Of a DNA stretch of 64,000 nucleotides, positions 49,130 through 57,826 are shown in pieces. Source of the DNA: Undibacterium sp. (GTDB taxonomy: Bacteria; Pseudomonadota; Gammaproteobacteria; Burkholderiales; Burkholderiaceae_D); contig JAUSNO010000020.1 of the NCBI GenBank assembly GCA_030645915.1, forward strand, positions 1 to 64,000, in the 5' to 3' direction. The position numbers and the translations under genes were made by a program. How positions within the stretch are numbered: position 1 is the first letter of the stretch; the number at the start of each line of letters is the position of its first letter. The notes under the pieces are model-generated. The model was not told where the DNA came from, searched no databases, and saw only the letters and a list, made by a program, of their open reading frames with translations.

Positions 49130-49426
49130 TCAAACCACATTTTGTAAACGCATCGCCACGCCCATGTCACCGGAGACCTTAAGTTTCCCGGCCATAAAAC
49201 CACTTACCGCATTTAACTCGCCGGATAACATTGCGCTCAAGTCCTCTAGGACAAGTGCCACAGTACAGATCGCATCCAAGTTCTCATTGCTGACGATATG
49301 CGGTGTAGTCAGCGCATCCACATACACTACTCCATCATCACCACAATCAAATTTTAGTGTCGCGTTTAAGCTGCTCTCTTCGCCTAATTTTGTTCGAATC
49401 GCGACAGTACATTCTTGTAGATTCAC
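49130..49426 (-). CDS. SCP2 sterol-binding-like domain protein
   Basis: 98 residues from GTG 49426, which has TGGAGAAT just upstream; the TTG at 49438 overlaps that ribosome site and is less likely. The C-terminal LSAMLSGELNAVSGFMAGKLKVSGDMGVAMRLQN is the hallmark of the SCP2 lipid-binding fold. The rest is a short beta-rich stretch (NATLKFDCGDDGVVYVDAL). It is a minimal SCP2 protein that probably binds a hydrophobic ligand or lipid. The methyltransferase gene lies 53 bp upstream on the same strand. Confidence 0.8.
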   Translation of the reverse strand: MNLQECTVAIRTKLGEESSLNATLKFDCGDDGVVYVDALTTPHIVSNENLDAICTVALVLEDLSAMLSGELNAVSGFMAGKLKVSGDMGVAMRLQNVV

Positions 49427-49479
49427 ATTATTCTCCAAAAAAATTAATCATATTAACGACAGTCTTGCGCCATCAATTT

Positions 49480-50133
49480 TTATTTCAACACACAGGTAAG
49501 CATCCAGAAATAATCATTTCTAAATATTCTGATATCTCTTGCCGCGAGACCGATTCTTTTCCTCAAGAAACTATCTGTCGGAAAATTCTTGACTATCTCA
49601 ACACGGCTACCATCTTCCTGCATTCTCAACTGATAAGTATTACCCTCCAGATCAGTACGCGCCACCGTTGTACTGCTGCCTTCCACATAATTATTATCCA
49701 TCAACACCAAAACACTGCCCTTGCCCGCGACCTTCGCAAATTGCGCCAGCACGTCAGCTTGTTCTTCACGTTTAATATGCGACCATAAAAATCCGGCGAA
49801 GCATGCCGAATATTGTCCTGCCGTTGCCGATGGCATTGCAAAAGTATCTGCCAAGGAAAACTGCACGCGTCCGGGTGGATACGTCTTACTCTGCGCGATA
49901 TCAAGCATCGCCTGATTGATGTCAGTAGCATGTACAGAAGCAGCCACAGGTGCATATCGTTCAGTCCAATAACCGGTACCACAAGCGACTTCTACAACGC
50001 GATGATCTTTTAATACGGCACAGACACGCTCCTGAAGTGATTTCAGATCAGCTTGTCGCTCTGGTTTTTGATAAATACTTTCGTAAGTTTTGGCACGTTG
50101 TGCGTAATATTTACTCATCGCTTCATGCATCAT
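49480..50133 (-). CDS. class I SAM-dependent methyltransferase
   Basis: 217 residues from ATG 50133, with GAAGGAAAAA upstream. The Rossmann motifs are VVEVACGTGYWTERYA (motif I), HATDINQAML (motif II acidic) and SVLVLMDNNYVEG (post-II). The type-11 methyltransferase domain covers about 45-140, and the C-terminal part is not diagnostic. The substrate is unknown. Its co-orientation with the SCP2-like gene hints at a lipid-like substrate, which is only inference. Confidence 0.9.
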   Translation of the reverse strand: MMHEAMSKYYAQRAKTYESIYQKPERQADLKSLQERVCAVLKDHRVVEVACGTGYWTERYAPVAASVHATDINQAMLDIAQSKTYPPGRVQFSLADTFAMPSATAGQYSACFAGFLWSHIKREEQADVLAQFAKVAGKGSVLVLMDNNYVEGSSTTVARTDLEGNTYQLRMQEDGSRVEIVKNFPTDSFLRKRIGLAARDIRIFRNDYFWMLTCVLK

Positions 50134-50207
50134 TTTTTCCTTCAACTTTTATCAACTTTTAAGCGGAGTTCAACGACCCCGGCATTATCCAATAGGTTAC
50201 AAATTTC

Positions 50208-51149
50208 TCACAAATCGTAGGTATCTTTACCACCCTGCATCACCTGATCAATCAGCTTACGGTTCAGTGTCGGTGTAAGCAATTCGATGAAAGTGTAAAT
50301 ATAACTGCGCAAATAAGCGCCCTGCCTGACGGCAACACGAGACACATTCATCCCGAACAAATGTCCTACTGAAATGGATCTTAAATTTAAATCCCGATCT
50401 GCGTCGAAAGCCATTCCGGCAATAATACCGACACCCATACCAAGTTCAACATAGGTTTTTATGACATCTGCATCAATTGCTTCCAACAATACATCTGGCT
50501 TCAAATGGCGAATTTCAAACGCATGATCAATCTTGCTACGTCCGGCAAAAGCAGCATCGTATGTAATCAACGGGTAATGGGCAATTTCTTCCAAAGTAAT
50601 CGATTTGGACTTTAATAAAGGATGATCTACCGGCACCACCACCACATGCTCCCACTGATAGCATGGGAGAGAAACCAACCCATCCATTCCTGCAATAGCC
50701 TCGGTGGCAATTGCCAGATCTGCCTGATCGCGCATGACCATTTCAGCAATTTGTTTTGGATTTCCTTGCAGCAACGACAATCTTACCTTGGGATATTTTT
50801 GCATGAATGCCTGGACTACTTTCGGCAAAATATATCTGGCCTGGGTGTGAGTCGTAGCAATCGTAAAACTTCCGCTATCCTGTGCTGCGAATTCTTTACC
50901 GATGCGTTTTAAACCATCGATTTCCTGCATGATAAGTTCTACCGACTTCAAGACGGCGCGCCCTGGTTCGGTCAATCCCCGGATGCGTTTGCCGTGTCGG
51001 GCAAAAATATCGACACCCAATTCTTCTTCAAATTCGATAATCGCCTTGGAAACGCCAGGCTGTGAGGTGAATAGCGCCTTGGCGGCCTCTGTCAGGTTGA
51101 AATTCTGCCTGACTGCTTCGCGAACAAAGCGCAATTGGTGTAGATTCAT
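50208..51149 (-). CDS. cysB: CysB-type LysR regulator of sulfur assimilation
   Basis: 313 residues. MNLHQLRFVREAVRQNFNLTEAAKALFTSQPGVSKAI is the CysB N-terminus, followed by EELGVDIFARHGKRIRGLTEPG and the effector domain with THTQARYILPKVVQAF, PKQIAEMVMRDQADLAIATEA and CYQWEHVVVVPVDHPL. CysB activates cysteine biosynthesis and sulfate/thiosulfate uptake genes with N-acetylserine. No cys genes are nearby. It is divergent from the patatin gene, which starts 203 bp away. Confidence 0.93.
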   Translation of the reverse strand: MNLHQLRFVREAVRQNFNLTEAAKALFTSQPGVSKAIIEFEEELGVDIFARHGKRIRGLTEPGRAVLKSVELIMQEIDGLKRIGKEFAAQDSGSFTIATTHTQARYILPKVVQAFMQKYPKVRLSLLQGNPKQIAEMVMRDQADLAIATEAIAGMDGLVSLPCYQWEHVVVVPVDHPLLKSKSITLEEIAHYPLITYDAAFAGRSKIDHAFEIRHLKPDVLLEAIDADVIKTYVELGMGVGIIAGMAFDADRDLNLRSISVGHLFGMNVSRVAVRQGAYLRSYIYTFIELLTPTLNRKLIDQVMQGGKDTYDL

Positions 51150-51352
51150 GAATGAGCTCTAAAAGTGCTTAAATGTGGCATCAAAAAACTGATCGTCTTA
51201 TGCTTTTCTGCGGATTATCCGGTGCATGCTTATGCTTTTATGTCCCCACAGAAGGCATTTGATATGCATTCAGTAGTATATAGAGCCTCAGAGAAGATTT
51301 CCACGCTTACAATGGCGTTTGCCTTGAACACCCTTCGATTTGCCTATTAAAT

Positions 51353-53605
51353 ATGCGTATACCGACCATTTTTTTACTTTCCCTCGTTTTTCTCCTTTCC
51401 GGAACTGCCGCAGCCGAAAGATTGGCGGTCAATGCTGAAGATACCAATCCACCAAAAATTTGTTTGGTACTTTCGGGAGGAGGAGCCCGTGGTTTCGCAC
51501 ATATTGGTGTATTAAAAGAACTTGAAGCAATGCACGTCCCTATTCATTGCATCGCGGGAACCAGTATGGGGGCGGTTGTGGGTGGACTCTACGCAGCAGG
51601 GCTATCTGCCAGCGAAATTGAACTACGTCTCAATAAATTGCAGTTAAACGATATCGCGCTTGATCGCGTAGAACGACGCCTATTGCCGCAAGCATTGAGA
51701 GAAGAAGACAATCGATATCCATTTGGTGCAACTCTTGGCCTCAGTGCAAGTGGAGTGCGCTTGCCAACCGGTGTAGTGCAGGCAACACAATTTTTAGAAT
51801 TGCTGCACAACTGGACCGCGCATTTGAAATCCGACATTAGCTTCGATAAATTGCCCATTCCATTTCGTGCAATTGCCACCAATCTTGAAAACGGCCAAAT
51901 GGTTGTTTTTGACAGAGGACCGTTACATGTCGCTATCCGTGCCAGTATGGCCGCCCCCGGCGTATTCGCCCCCGTCGAAATTGATGGCCGATTGTTAACC
52001 GATGGCGGTCTGGTGCGTAATCTGCCGGTTGATATTGCTCGCGATATGGGTGCGGACGTCATCATTGCGGTCAATATCGGAACGCCATTGCTGCCACGCG
52101 ATCAGCTCAGGTCTTTACTCAACGTGAGTCAGCAAATGGTCAATATTCTGACAGAACAAAATGTTGAACTGCAAAAGGCCGCATTACGCCCGAAAGACAT
52201 TCTGATTGAACCCGATCTGGGCAACATCAGTTTTATGGATTTCGAACGATCTGCAGAAGCGTCTGCAGTCGGTGAAAATGCCGCCATCGCGATGCGATAT
52301 CAACTGCAGACCTTAAGCTTATCTCCCGAGCGGTATGCAGCAGATCAGAAACGACAACCGCATACAGAACTACCTAGCATCAAAATCAGTTTTGTCGAGA
52401 TTAACTCTAACGGCATCATTCCAAAAAAAGAAATCAGTCGTCAGGTAGCGATCGACAATGGAAGCCAATACAGTGCGGAAGAAATCAATCGCAAGCTGGC
52501 CTTACTCAATATTTCTCGGGAATATGATGGAATAAGCCATGAGTTAATTCAACGCGATGGTGCATACGGTGTTCTTATCAATGCAAATGAACGCAAATGG
52601 GGGCCGCATTTTCTAAGATTCGGCTTAGCGCTATCAAGCGGATTTGAAGGCGCCGGGGGATATCGTTTGCAAGTCGGTCACCGCTATCCCTGGCTAACAG
52701 AGGGCGGACTGGAATGGCGCAACGATATCGAGTTTGGCAACAATTTGGGACTACATACAGAATTGCGCCAGCCACTGTTCGAACAAGACGGCATCTTTGC
52801 GGCGCCTTACGCAGACATAAAAAAAAGTACGCGTAATATTTATTTTGGAGACACCCGCATAGCTGAATATTCATTCAGGCGCGACAAAATTGGCTTGGAC
52901 CTAGGGATTCCGCTCGGTGACAGAAGCACAATGGGAGAGATCCGGATAGGATTAGGCGCCAATCAATATCGCGTTCGTCCCAAATTGGGAGGCATACTAA
53001 TCAGCAGTACAGAAGGAGAAATAAACACGGTTGAATTGCCACGAGCCGCGCTTCAACAAGTTGGCATAAAATCCTCCATCATTATTGACCAACTGAGTGA
53101 TGCAACATTTCCTAGATATGGTTACGAATTTGATAGCGAGCTTTTTTTCGGGATGAATAAATCAGGCGATAATTATAAGGAATTTGCGATCAATGGAACC
53201 TGGGCAGAGAGTATCAACAGCCACAGCATCAACCTCAAATTAGGAGGTGCCGGACTATTTCAATCCAGTAAGGAAGTGCGTGGAATTGGTCCCACATTAG
53301 GAGGTTTCCAACAATTATCTGCCTATCAACCGGATCAGTTTACAGGTAACTACATGCTTTATGGCAGTGCCACTTATTTGTATCGCGCACTTAAGTTTGA
53401 TCTGGCCGGCCAAAGTCTGTTTGTAGGTAGTTCGCTGGAAATCGGCAACGTCTGGAATAAAGGTCATGATATTTCATTTGGATCAACGCGCAAAAGCGCC
53501 AGTTTGTTTACCGGCTTCAATAGTTTTATGGGGCCTATCCATCTTGGCTTTGCCCTGGGACCATCTGGAGCGAGGAACATATTTTTCCAGCTAGGCCGAC
53601 AATAA
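51353..53605 (+). CDS. patatin-like phospholipase, type Vd autotransporter (PlpD-like)
   Basis: 750 residues, close to the PlpD length. A signal peptide at 1-21 (LLSLVFLLSGTAAA) precedes the patatin domain (about 35-330) with the oxyanion GGGARGFAHIG, catalytic Ser71 in GTSMG and Asp217 in LLTDGG. A POTRA-like stretch (IKISFVEINSNGIIPKKEIS, about 345-400) and a C-terminal beta barrel (about 425-750) ending FFQLGRQ follow. The gene is therefore a complete self-exporting esterase. The family acts on phospholipids at the cell surface or when released. It is convergent with the fumarylacetoacetase-like gene. Confidence 0.94.
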   Translation: MRIPTIFLLSLVFLLSGTAAAERLAVNAEDTNPPKICLVLSGGGARGFAHIGVLKELEAMHVPIHCIAGTSMGAVVGGLYAAGLSASEIELRLNKLQLNDIALDRVERRLLPQALREEDNRYPFGATLGLSASGVRLPTGVVQATQFLELLHNWTAHLKSDISFDKLPIPFRAIATNLENGQMVVFDRGPLHVAIRASMAAPGVFAPVEIDGRLLTDGGLVRNLPVDIARDMGADVIIAVNIGTPLLPRDQLRSLLNVSQQMVNILTEQNVELQKAALRPKDILIEPDLGNISFMDFERSAEASAVGENAAIAMRYQLQTLSLSPERYAADQKRQPHTELPSIKISFVEINSNGIIPKKEISRQVAIDNGSQYSAEEINRKLALLNISREYDGISHELIQRDGAYGVLINANERKWGPHFLRFGLALSSGFEGAGGYRLQVGHRYPWLTEGGLEWRNDIEFGNNLGLHTELRQPLFEQDGIFAAPYADIKKSTRNIYFGDTRIAEYSFRRDKIGLDLGIPLGDRSTMGEIRIGLGANQYRVRPKLGGILISSTEGEINTVELPRAALQQVGIKSSIIIDQLSDATFPRYGYEFDSELFFGMNKSGDNYKEFAINGTWAESINSHSINLKLGGAGLFQSSKEVRGIGPTLGGFQQLSAYQPDQFTGNYMLYGSATYLYRALKFDLAGQSLFVGSSLEIGNVWNKGHDISFGSTRKSASLFTGFNSFMGPIHLGFALGPSGARNIFFQLGRQ

Positions 53606-53703
53606 AATTGGCGTCTTCCATAGACGGAAAATTCAAGCGGTGAGTGGGACTCTTACTTCAATTCCCACCCCGGGATGACGAAACGACACAAATAGCCTGC
53701 GCA

Positions 53704-54693
53704 TTAATTGTGGTGATACTCCACCACGCTTTGGTCGATTGCGCCAAAAATAGATTTCCCATTTTTATCCAGCATTTCAATCCTGATGCTGTCGCCAAAT
53801 TTCATGAAGGGCGTAGTTGGCGCGCCATCTGCGATCATTTCCAGTGCACGTTTCTCTGCGATACAGCTAAAACCTTTTTTTGCATCCTTGTTAGAAACGG
53901 TGCCTGATCCAATGATAGTGCCGGCGCGTGCATGACGTGTCTTGCACAAATGCGTGATCAGTTGCGGGAAAGAAAAAACCATATCCACACCTGCATTTGG
54001 CTGGCCGACCAAAACATTGTTCCAGGTCGAGCGCAAGGGCAAATGTACTTTGCCGTCTTTCCAGGCGTCGCCAAGTTCATCCGGTGTAACAGCAACGGGT
54101 GAAAAACTGGACGCCGGTTTCGACTGAAAAAATCCAAATCCTTTCGCCAGTTCTGCCGGAATCAGATTGCGCAATGAGACATCATTCACCAGCATCAATA
54201 ATCGAATATATTGCGCAGCGTGCTGCACCTTCACGCCCATAGGCACGTCGCCTGTGACCACCGCCACTTCGCTCTCAAAATCGATGCCCCACTCTTCTGA
54301 CTCCAGCGCTACATCATCCATAGGGCCAATGAAATCATCGCTGCCGCCCTGGTACATAAGCGGGTCATGCCAGAAGCTGTCCGGCATATCCGCGTTGCGC
54401 GCCTTGCGCACCAACTCTACATGATTGACATAGGATGAAGCGTCAGCCCATTGAAACGCACGCGGCAACGGCGCCATGCATTTTTTCGGATCAAACTCAA
54501 AACTGCTGGAAGCTTTACCCGCATTCAGTTGTTCATACAATGAAATGAGTTGGGGCGAAATAAAATTCCAGTCATCTAAAGCGGATTGCAGCGTCGGGGC
54601 AATCCAGTCGGCAATCTGCGCTGTTTTCAAATCACTTGAAACGACAAGTAGTTGGCCGTCGCGAGATCCATCGTTGAGTGTGGCTAGTTTCAT
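53704..54693 (-). CDS. fumarylacetoacetate hydrolase family protein
   Basis: 329 residues. The FAH fold has APLPRAFQWADASSYVNHVEL, PLMYQGGSDDFIGP, the acidic metal pair in WGIDFESEVAVVTGDVPMG, VNDVSLRNLIPAELAKGFGFFQSKPA, RAGTIIGSGTVSN and the late FGDSIRIEMLDKNGKSIFG. Enzymes of this family cleave C-C bonds in fumarylacetoacetate or related acylpyruvates. No hmgA or tyrosine-catabolic gene is adjacent, so the substrate is open. Confidence 0.9.
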   Translation of the reverse strand: MKLATLNDGSRDGQLLVVSSDLKTAQIADWIAPTLQSALDDWNFISPQLISLYEQLNAGKASSSFEFDPKKCMAPLPRAFQWADASSYVNHVELVRKARNADMPDSFWHDPLMYQGGSDDFIGPMDDVALESEEWGIDFESEVAVVTGDVPMGVKVQHAAQYIRLLMLVNDVSLRNLIPAELAKGFGFFQSKPASSFSPVAVTPDELGDAWKDGKVHLPLRSTWNNVLVGQPNAGVDMVFSFPQLITHLCKTRHARAGTIIGSGTVSNKDAKKGFSCIAEKRALEMIADGAPTTPFMKFGDSIRIEMLDKNGKSIFGAIDQSVVEYHHN

Positions 54694-54883
54694 AGGGAAT
54701 ATTTGGTCGGCGGTGAGAAGTCAAAAATATGTCAGCGTATAACAACAAACGAGACGATTTTACACTATGACAAACCAACTTCTACCTGACGCTATCATCG
54801 ATAAAAATAAAGTGTGTATGATCGTTCAGACTAAACCAATAAAAAATATTGCATCATTTTCATCAATGATAAGGGAGACCAAA

Positions 54884-56590
54884 ATGAATCTTAGTAACCT
54901 CAAAATCAGTGTGCGCTTGTGGCTAGCTTTTGGCAGCACCATGCTCATCATGTTGCTGATGGTCGCCATCAGCACCACCCGCCTCAATACCATCTCTGAA
55001 AAAAACAAACAAATCCTGGATAAGAATGCGATTGGCGTGGCAAGTGCTTTAGAGATTTCTTCCATCATCCAGGAGAACGGCAGCAGAACAATCGAACTCT
55101 TCATCACTCCCGATCCCCAGGCGCGGGCAAAGCAATATCTCGCGGTAGACACCAACAAGAAAAAAATCGACAGCCTGATGATAAAGCTAGGAAAATTAGC
55201 TGAAACATCAAAAGAAAAGGAAGCCTTAAAAGCACTCACTAATTCAAGCGCAAATTTTAGCGCAACCTTCGCCAAAGTTGCCGATCTGATCGAGCTATTT
55301 GAACGTGAAGAAGCCGTAGCAATGATGGAAAAAACTGTTTTTCCGGCCCTCAACGCTGCATTGACTGACATCGCCACGGTTGTCACCTTGCAAAAAAATG
55401 AGATGGATGAAAACGGCACGACGATCAAAAACGACATCTCTTTTTCACTTAAATTAATGTTGATTGCCGGCGCGTTGGCAACCATCATCAGTGCCGCGTT
55501 TGCAATATGGATCACGCGCTCAATTACCATTCCTCTCAATAATGCAATCGAGGTGGCCAAAAGAGTCGCTGATGGAGATTTGACCGGAAAAATCGAAGTA
55601 ACATCCCGGGATGAAACGGGCGAACTGTTAAGTGCATTGGCAGACATGAACAACAGCCTGGTGATGACCATCGGTCAAGTCCACCTGAGCGCTGAAACGA
55701 TTTCAACGGCATCAGGAGAAATCGCAGCGGGCAATCTTGACTTATCTTCCAGGACAGAATCGCAGGCAAGTTCACTGGAAGAAACCGCATCGTCAATGGA
55801 AGAATTGACTTCTACCGTCAAACAGAATGCAGACAATGCCAGACAAGCCAACTCACTGGTTATTTCTGCCTCGGATGTGGCGATCAAGGGTGGCAATGTT
55901 GTCGGCCAGGTTGTCACAACAATGAGCTCCATTAAAGATAGCTCACGCAAGATCGTCGATATCATCAGCGTCATTGATGGCATCGCCTTCCAGACCAACA
56001 TTCTTGCACTGAATGCCGCAGTCGAAGCAGCGCGTGCTGGCGAACAGGGTCGCGGCTTTGCCGTGGTGGCGAGCGAAGTGCGCAATTTGGCGCAACGCAG
56101 CGCCAGTGCCGCCAAAGAGATTAAATCGTTGATTGACGACTCCGTCGAGAAGGTCGATTTGGGCAGCAAGTTGGTCGATCAGGCGGGCCAGACCATGGAT
56201 GAGATCGTCACATCCGTCAAGCATGTCGCCGACATCATGAGCGAGATTACAGCGGCCAGCCAGGAACAGAGCGCGGGCATCGAGCAAGTCAATCTTGCCA
56301 TTACGCAGATGGATGAAATGACCCAACAAAACGCCGCACTGGTAGAGCAAGCAGCCGCTGCAGCCGAAAGTATGCAGGAACAAGCAGCTGCCTTAGCGCA
56401 GGCCATCGGTGTCTTCAAACTGGATGCGGGCGGCAGAACCCCAACCGCGGTCGTATCCAAAACAGCACGCGCTCCGGAAGCCAGGCCCGCAACCAAAGCT
56501 ATGGCAATCAAAAAATTAGGCAACAACAAAACCGCATCATCCAACACGTCATCTGCGACGACATCTAGTGATGATTGGGAAGAGTTTTAA
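54884..56590 (+). CDS. methyl-accepting chemotaxis protein
   Basis: 568 residues from ATG 54884, where AAGGGAG lies 7 nt upstream; the frame is open to 54767 but without support. Membrane helices at about 10-30 and 190-210 flank a periplasmic four-helix-bundle sensor (ALEISSIIQENGSRTIELF). HAMP (ITRSITIPLNNAIEVAKRV) and a signalling domain with GFAVVASEVRNLAQRSASAAKEIK follow. The tail is Thr/Ser/Ala-rich and ends DDWEEF, a likely CheR/CheB docking tether identical to that of the other receptor in the window. The ligand is unknown. Confidence 0.95.
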   Translation: MNLSNLKISVRLWLAFGSTMLIMLLMVAISTTRLNTISEKNKQILDKNAIGVASALEISSIIQENGSRTIELFITPDPQARAKQYLAVDTNKKKIDSLMIKLGKLAETSKEKEALKALTNSSANFSATFAKVADLIELFEREEAVAMMEKTVFPALNAALTDIATVVTLQKNEMDENGTTIKNDISFSLKLMLIAGALATIISAAFAIWITRSITIPLNNAIEVAKRVADGDLTGKIEVTSRDETGELLSALADMNNSLVMTIGQVHLSAETISTASGEIAAGNLDLSSRTESQASSLEETASSMEELTSTVKQNADNARQANSLVISASDVAIKGGNVVGQVVTTMSSIKDSSRKIVDIISVIDGIAFQTNILALNAAVEAARAGEQGRGFAVVASEVRNLAQRSASAAKEIKSLIDDSVEKVDLGSKLVDQAGQTMDEIVTSVKHVADIMSEITAASQEQSAGIEQVNLAITQMDEMTQQNAALVEQAAAAAESMQEQAAALAQAIGVFKLDAGGRTPTAVVSKTARAPEARPATKAMAIKKLGNNKTASSNTSSATTSSDDWEEF

Positions 56591-56655
56591 TACTATGTAT
56601 GCAGTTCAATGACGGCCATGTCGCAGAGATCAGTACAAATTCTAAAATGAGCACG

Positions 56656-56688
56656 CCCAACACGCACCATCCATGCGGGTTTCCAGCC
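56656..56688 (+). repeat. half-copy of the palindromic repeat family
   Basis: One arm only: CCAACACGCACCATCCATGC followed by GGGTTTCCAGCC. The right arm of the element at 33308-33370 (read on the minus strand) gives nearly the same 33 bases. It lies between the chemoreceptor stop and its terminator. Confidence 0.65.
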
Positions 56689-56701
56689 ACCCTGCCCTGC
56701 A

Positions 56702-56745
56702 AGCCATATGCAGAGCGCGCTCTGGGCATGGCTGTTTTTAGTTTT
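56702..56745 (+). terminator. intrinsic terminator of the chemoreceptor gene
   Basis: An imperfect hairpin AGCCAT...CAGAGC with GCTCTG...ATGGCT (56702-56733, central three-base mismatch) is followed by a TTTTTAGTTTT run, 110 bp after the chemoreceptor stop. Confidence 0.7.
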
Positions 56746-56828
56746 CCTCAATAGAAAGCCATTGAAAAGCTTCATTCTCATGCCGTCTAAGATGCCGAGA
56801 TTATCTATCAATCCCCATAAACAATCTC

Positions 56829-57353
56829 ATGAAAATTCTCGACACGGAACGCCTCAACTTAAGCATCATCAGCCTTGACGATGCAGCTTTTTATTTGGAG
56901 TTGATCAATGACCCCAGCTGGATCGCCAACATCAGCGATAAGGGAATCCGCACTTTGGAGGCCGCGAGGGAATCCATCTTAAGCGGCCCAGTCGCTTCGC
57001 AGCGTACCAACGGTTTTAGCTTGTATGTGGTGCGACGCCAGGACGACAATGTGGCGATGGGTTTATGCGGTCTGATCAAGCGCGACGTTTTAAAAAATGT
57101 CGATATCGGCTATGCTTTTTTGCCTGGCTATGCAGGCCAAGGCTATGCACTGGAAGCAGCGAAAGCCGTTGTCCAATATGCAAACGCAGCTCTGGGCTTA
57201 GCCAAACTCGCGGCGATTACGTCGCCAAGCAATCAGCGCTCGAATCATCTTTTACAAAAATTGGGGTTTATTCTGGAAGAAGTGCTGGTGCTGCCGGGGG
57301 AAGAACGCATGACCAATTTGTATGGCCTGACATTCACCCCCAGAGTCATTTGA
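56829..57353 (+). CDS. GNAT-family N-acetyltransferase (RimJ-like)
   Basis: 174 residues. The family start is TERLNLSIISLDDAAFYLELINDPSWI, with the acetyl-CoA loop GYAFLPGYAGQGYALEAAKAVVQYA and the C-terminal SNQRSNHLLQKLGFILEEVL. Such proteins acetylate protein N-termini, aminoglycosides or small amines; the substrate is not readable. It is convergent with the DUF1854 gene (stops 4 bp apart). Confidence 0.93.
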   Translation: MKILDTERLNLSIISLDDAAFYLELINDPSWIANISDKGIRTLEAARESILSGPVASQRTNGFSLYVVRRQDDNVAMGLCGLIKRDVLKNVDIGYAFLPGYAGQGYALEAAKAVVQYANAALGLAKLAAITSPSNQRSNHLLQKLGFILEEVLVLPGEERMTNLYGLTFTPRVI

Positions 57354-57356
57354 GAC

Positions 57357-57824
57357 TTACAGGAACCTGTCGAGTATCTTGCGACTATGCTTATCAATCC
57401 CATGCATATCGCGGATGAGAAAGTGTATACCGTGATTATCTGCAATGAGTAACGAAGCTGCGCCGATACGGCGGATGTCTTCTTCGCCCTTCAGCACAAA
57501 ATCTGTCTCGCCTCTGTCGGTTTTGACATGCCAGGTGCACGGTGTAGCAAAACTGGTCACGCTAACGATACGTGCAATTTCCGGCATAAATTCGCGCCCT
57601 GCCAACTCCTGCGCAATCAAACTGCGGATGGCATCGGGCAGATCGGCCAGCCTGTCTATCCAAGCGACTTCCTGACCGTCCTGCAACACCAGTGAGATGC
57701 CTTCGTCCGGTGATTGGATAGGAAATGCCCGCACCGGACTGACATTTTCATGCACCTGGCCATCCACCGTAGTCAATACCAAATGATCAAACGCATTACG
57801 CGATAGTTGAAAATTGATTTGCAT
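57357..57824 (-). CDS. DUF1854 protein of the cyanophycin locus
   Basis: 155 residues matching DUF1854 (PF08909): FPIQSPDEGISLVLQDGQEVAWIDRLADLP, the middle EFMPEIARIVSVTSFATPCTWHV and the late DVEEDIRRIG-like GEEDIRRIGAASLLIADNHGIHFLIRDM. No catalytic motif is apparent. It follows the ABC exporter gene by 2 bp and must be co-translated with it. Such proteins recur beside cyanophycin synthetases in betaproteobacteria, so a role in cyanophycin handling is inferred, not proven. Confidence 0.85.
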   Translation of the reverse strand: MQINFQLSRNAFDHLVLTTVDGQVHENVSPVRAFPIQSPDEGISLVLQDGQEVAWIDRLADLPDAIRSLIAQELAGREFMPEIARIVSVTSFATPCTWHVKTDRGETDFVLKGEEDIRRIGAASLLIADNHGIHFLIRDMHGIDKHSRKILDRFL

Positions 57825-57826
57825 AT

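Noticed and set aside
54826..55671. 281-codon minus-strand frame opposite the second chemoreceptor gene
   Set aside because: Its apparent hydrophobic stretches mirror the codon pattern of the chemoreceptor; no family match and no neighbour context.
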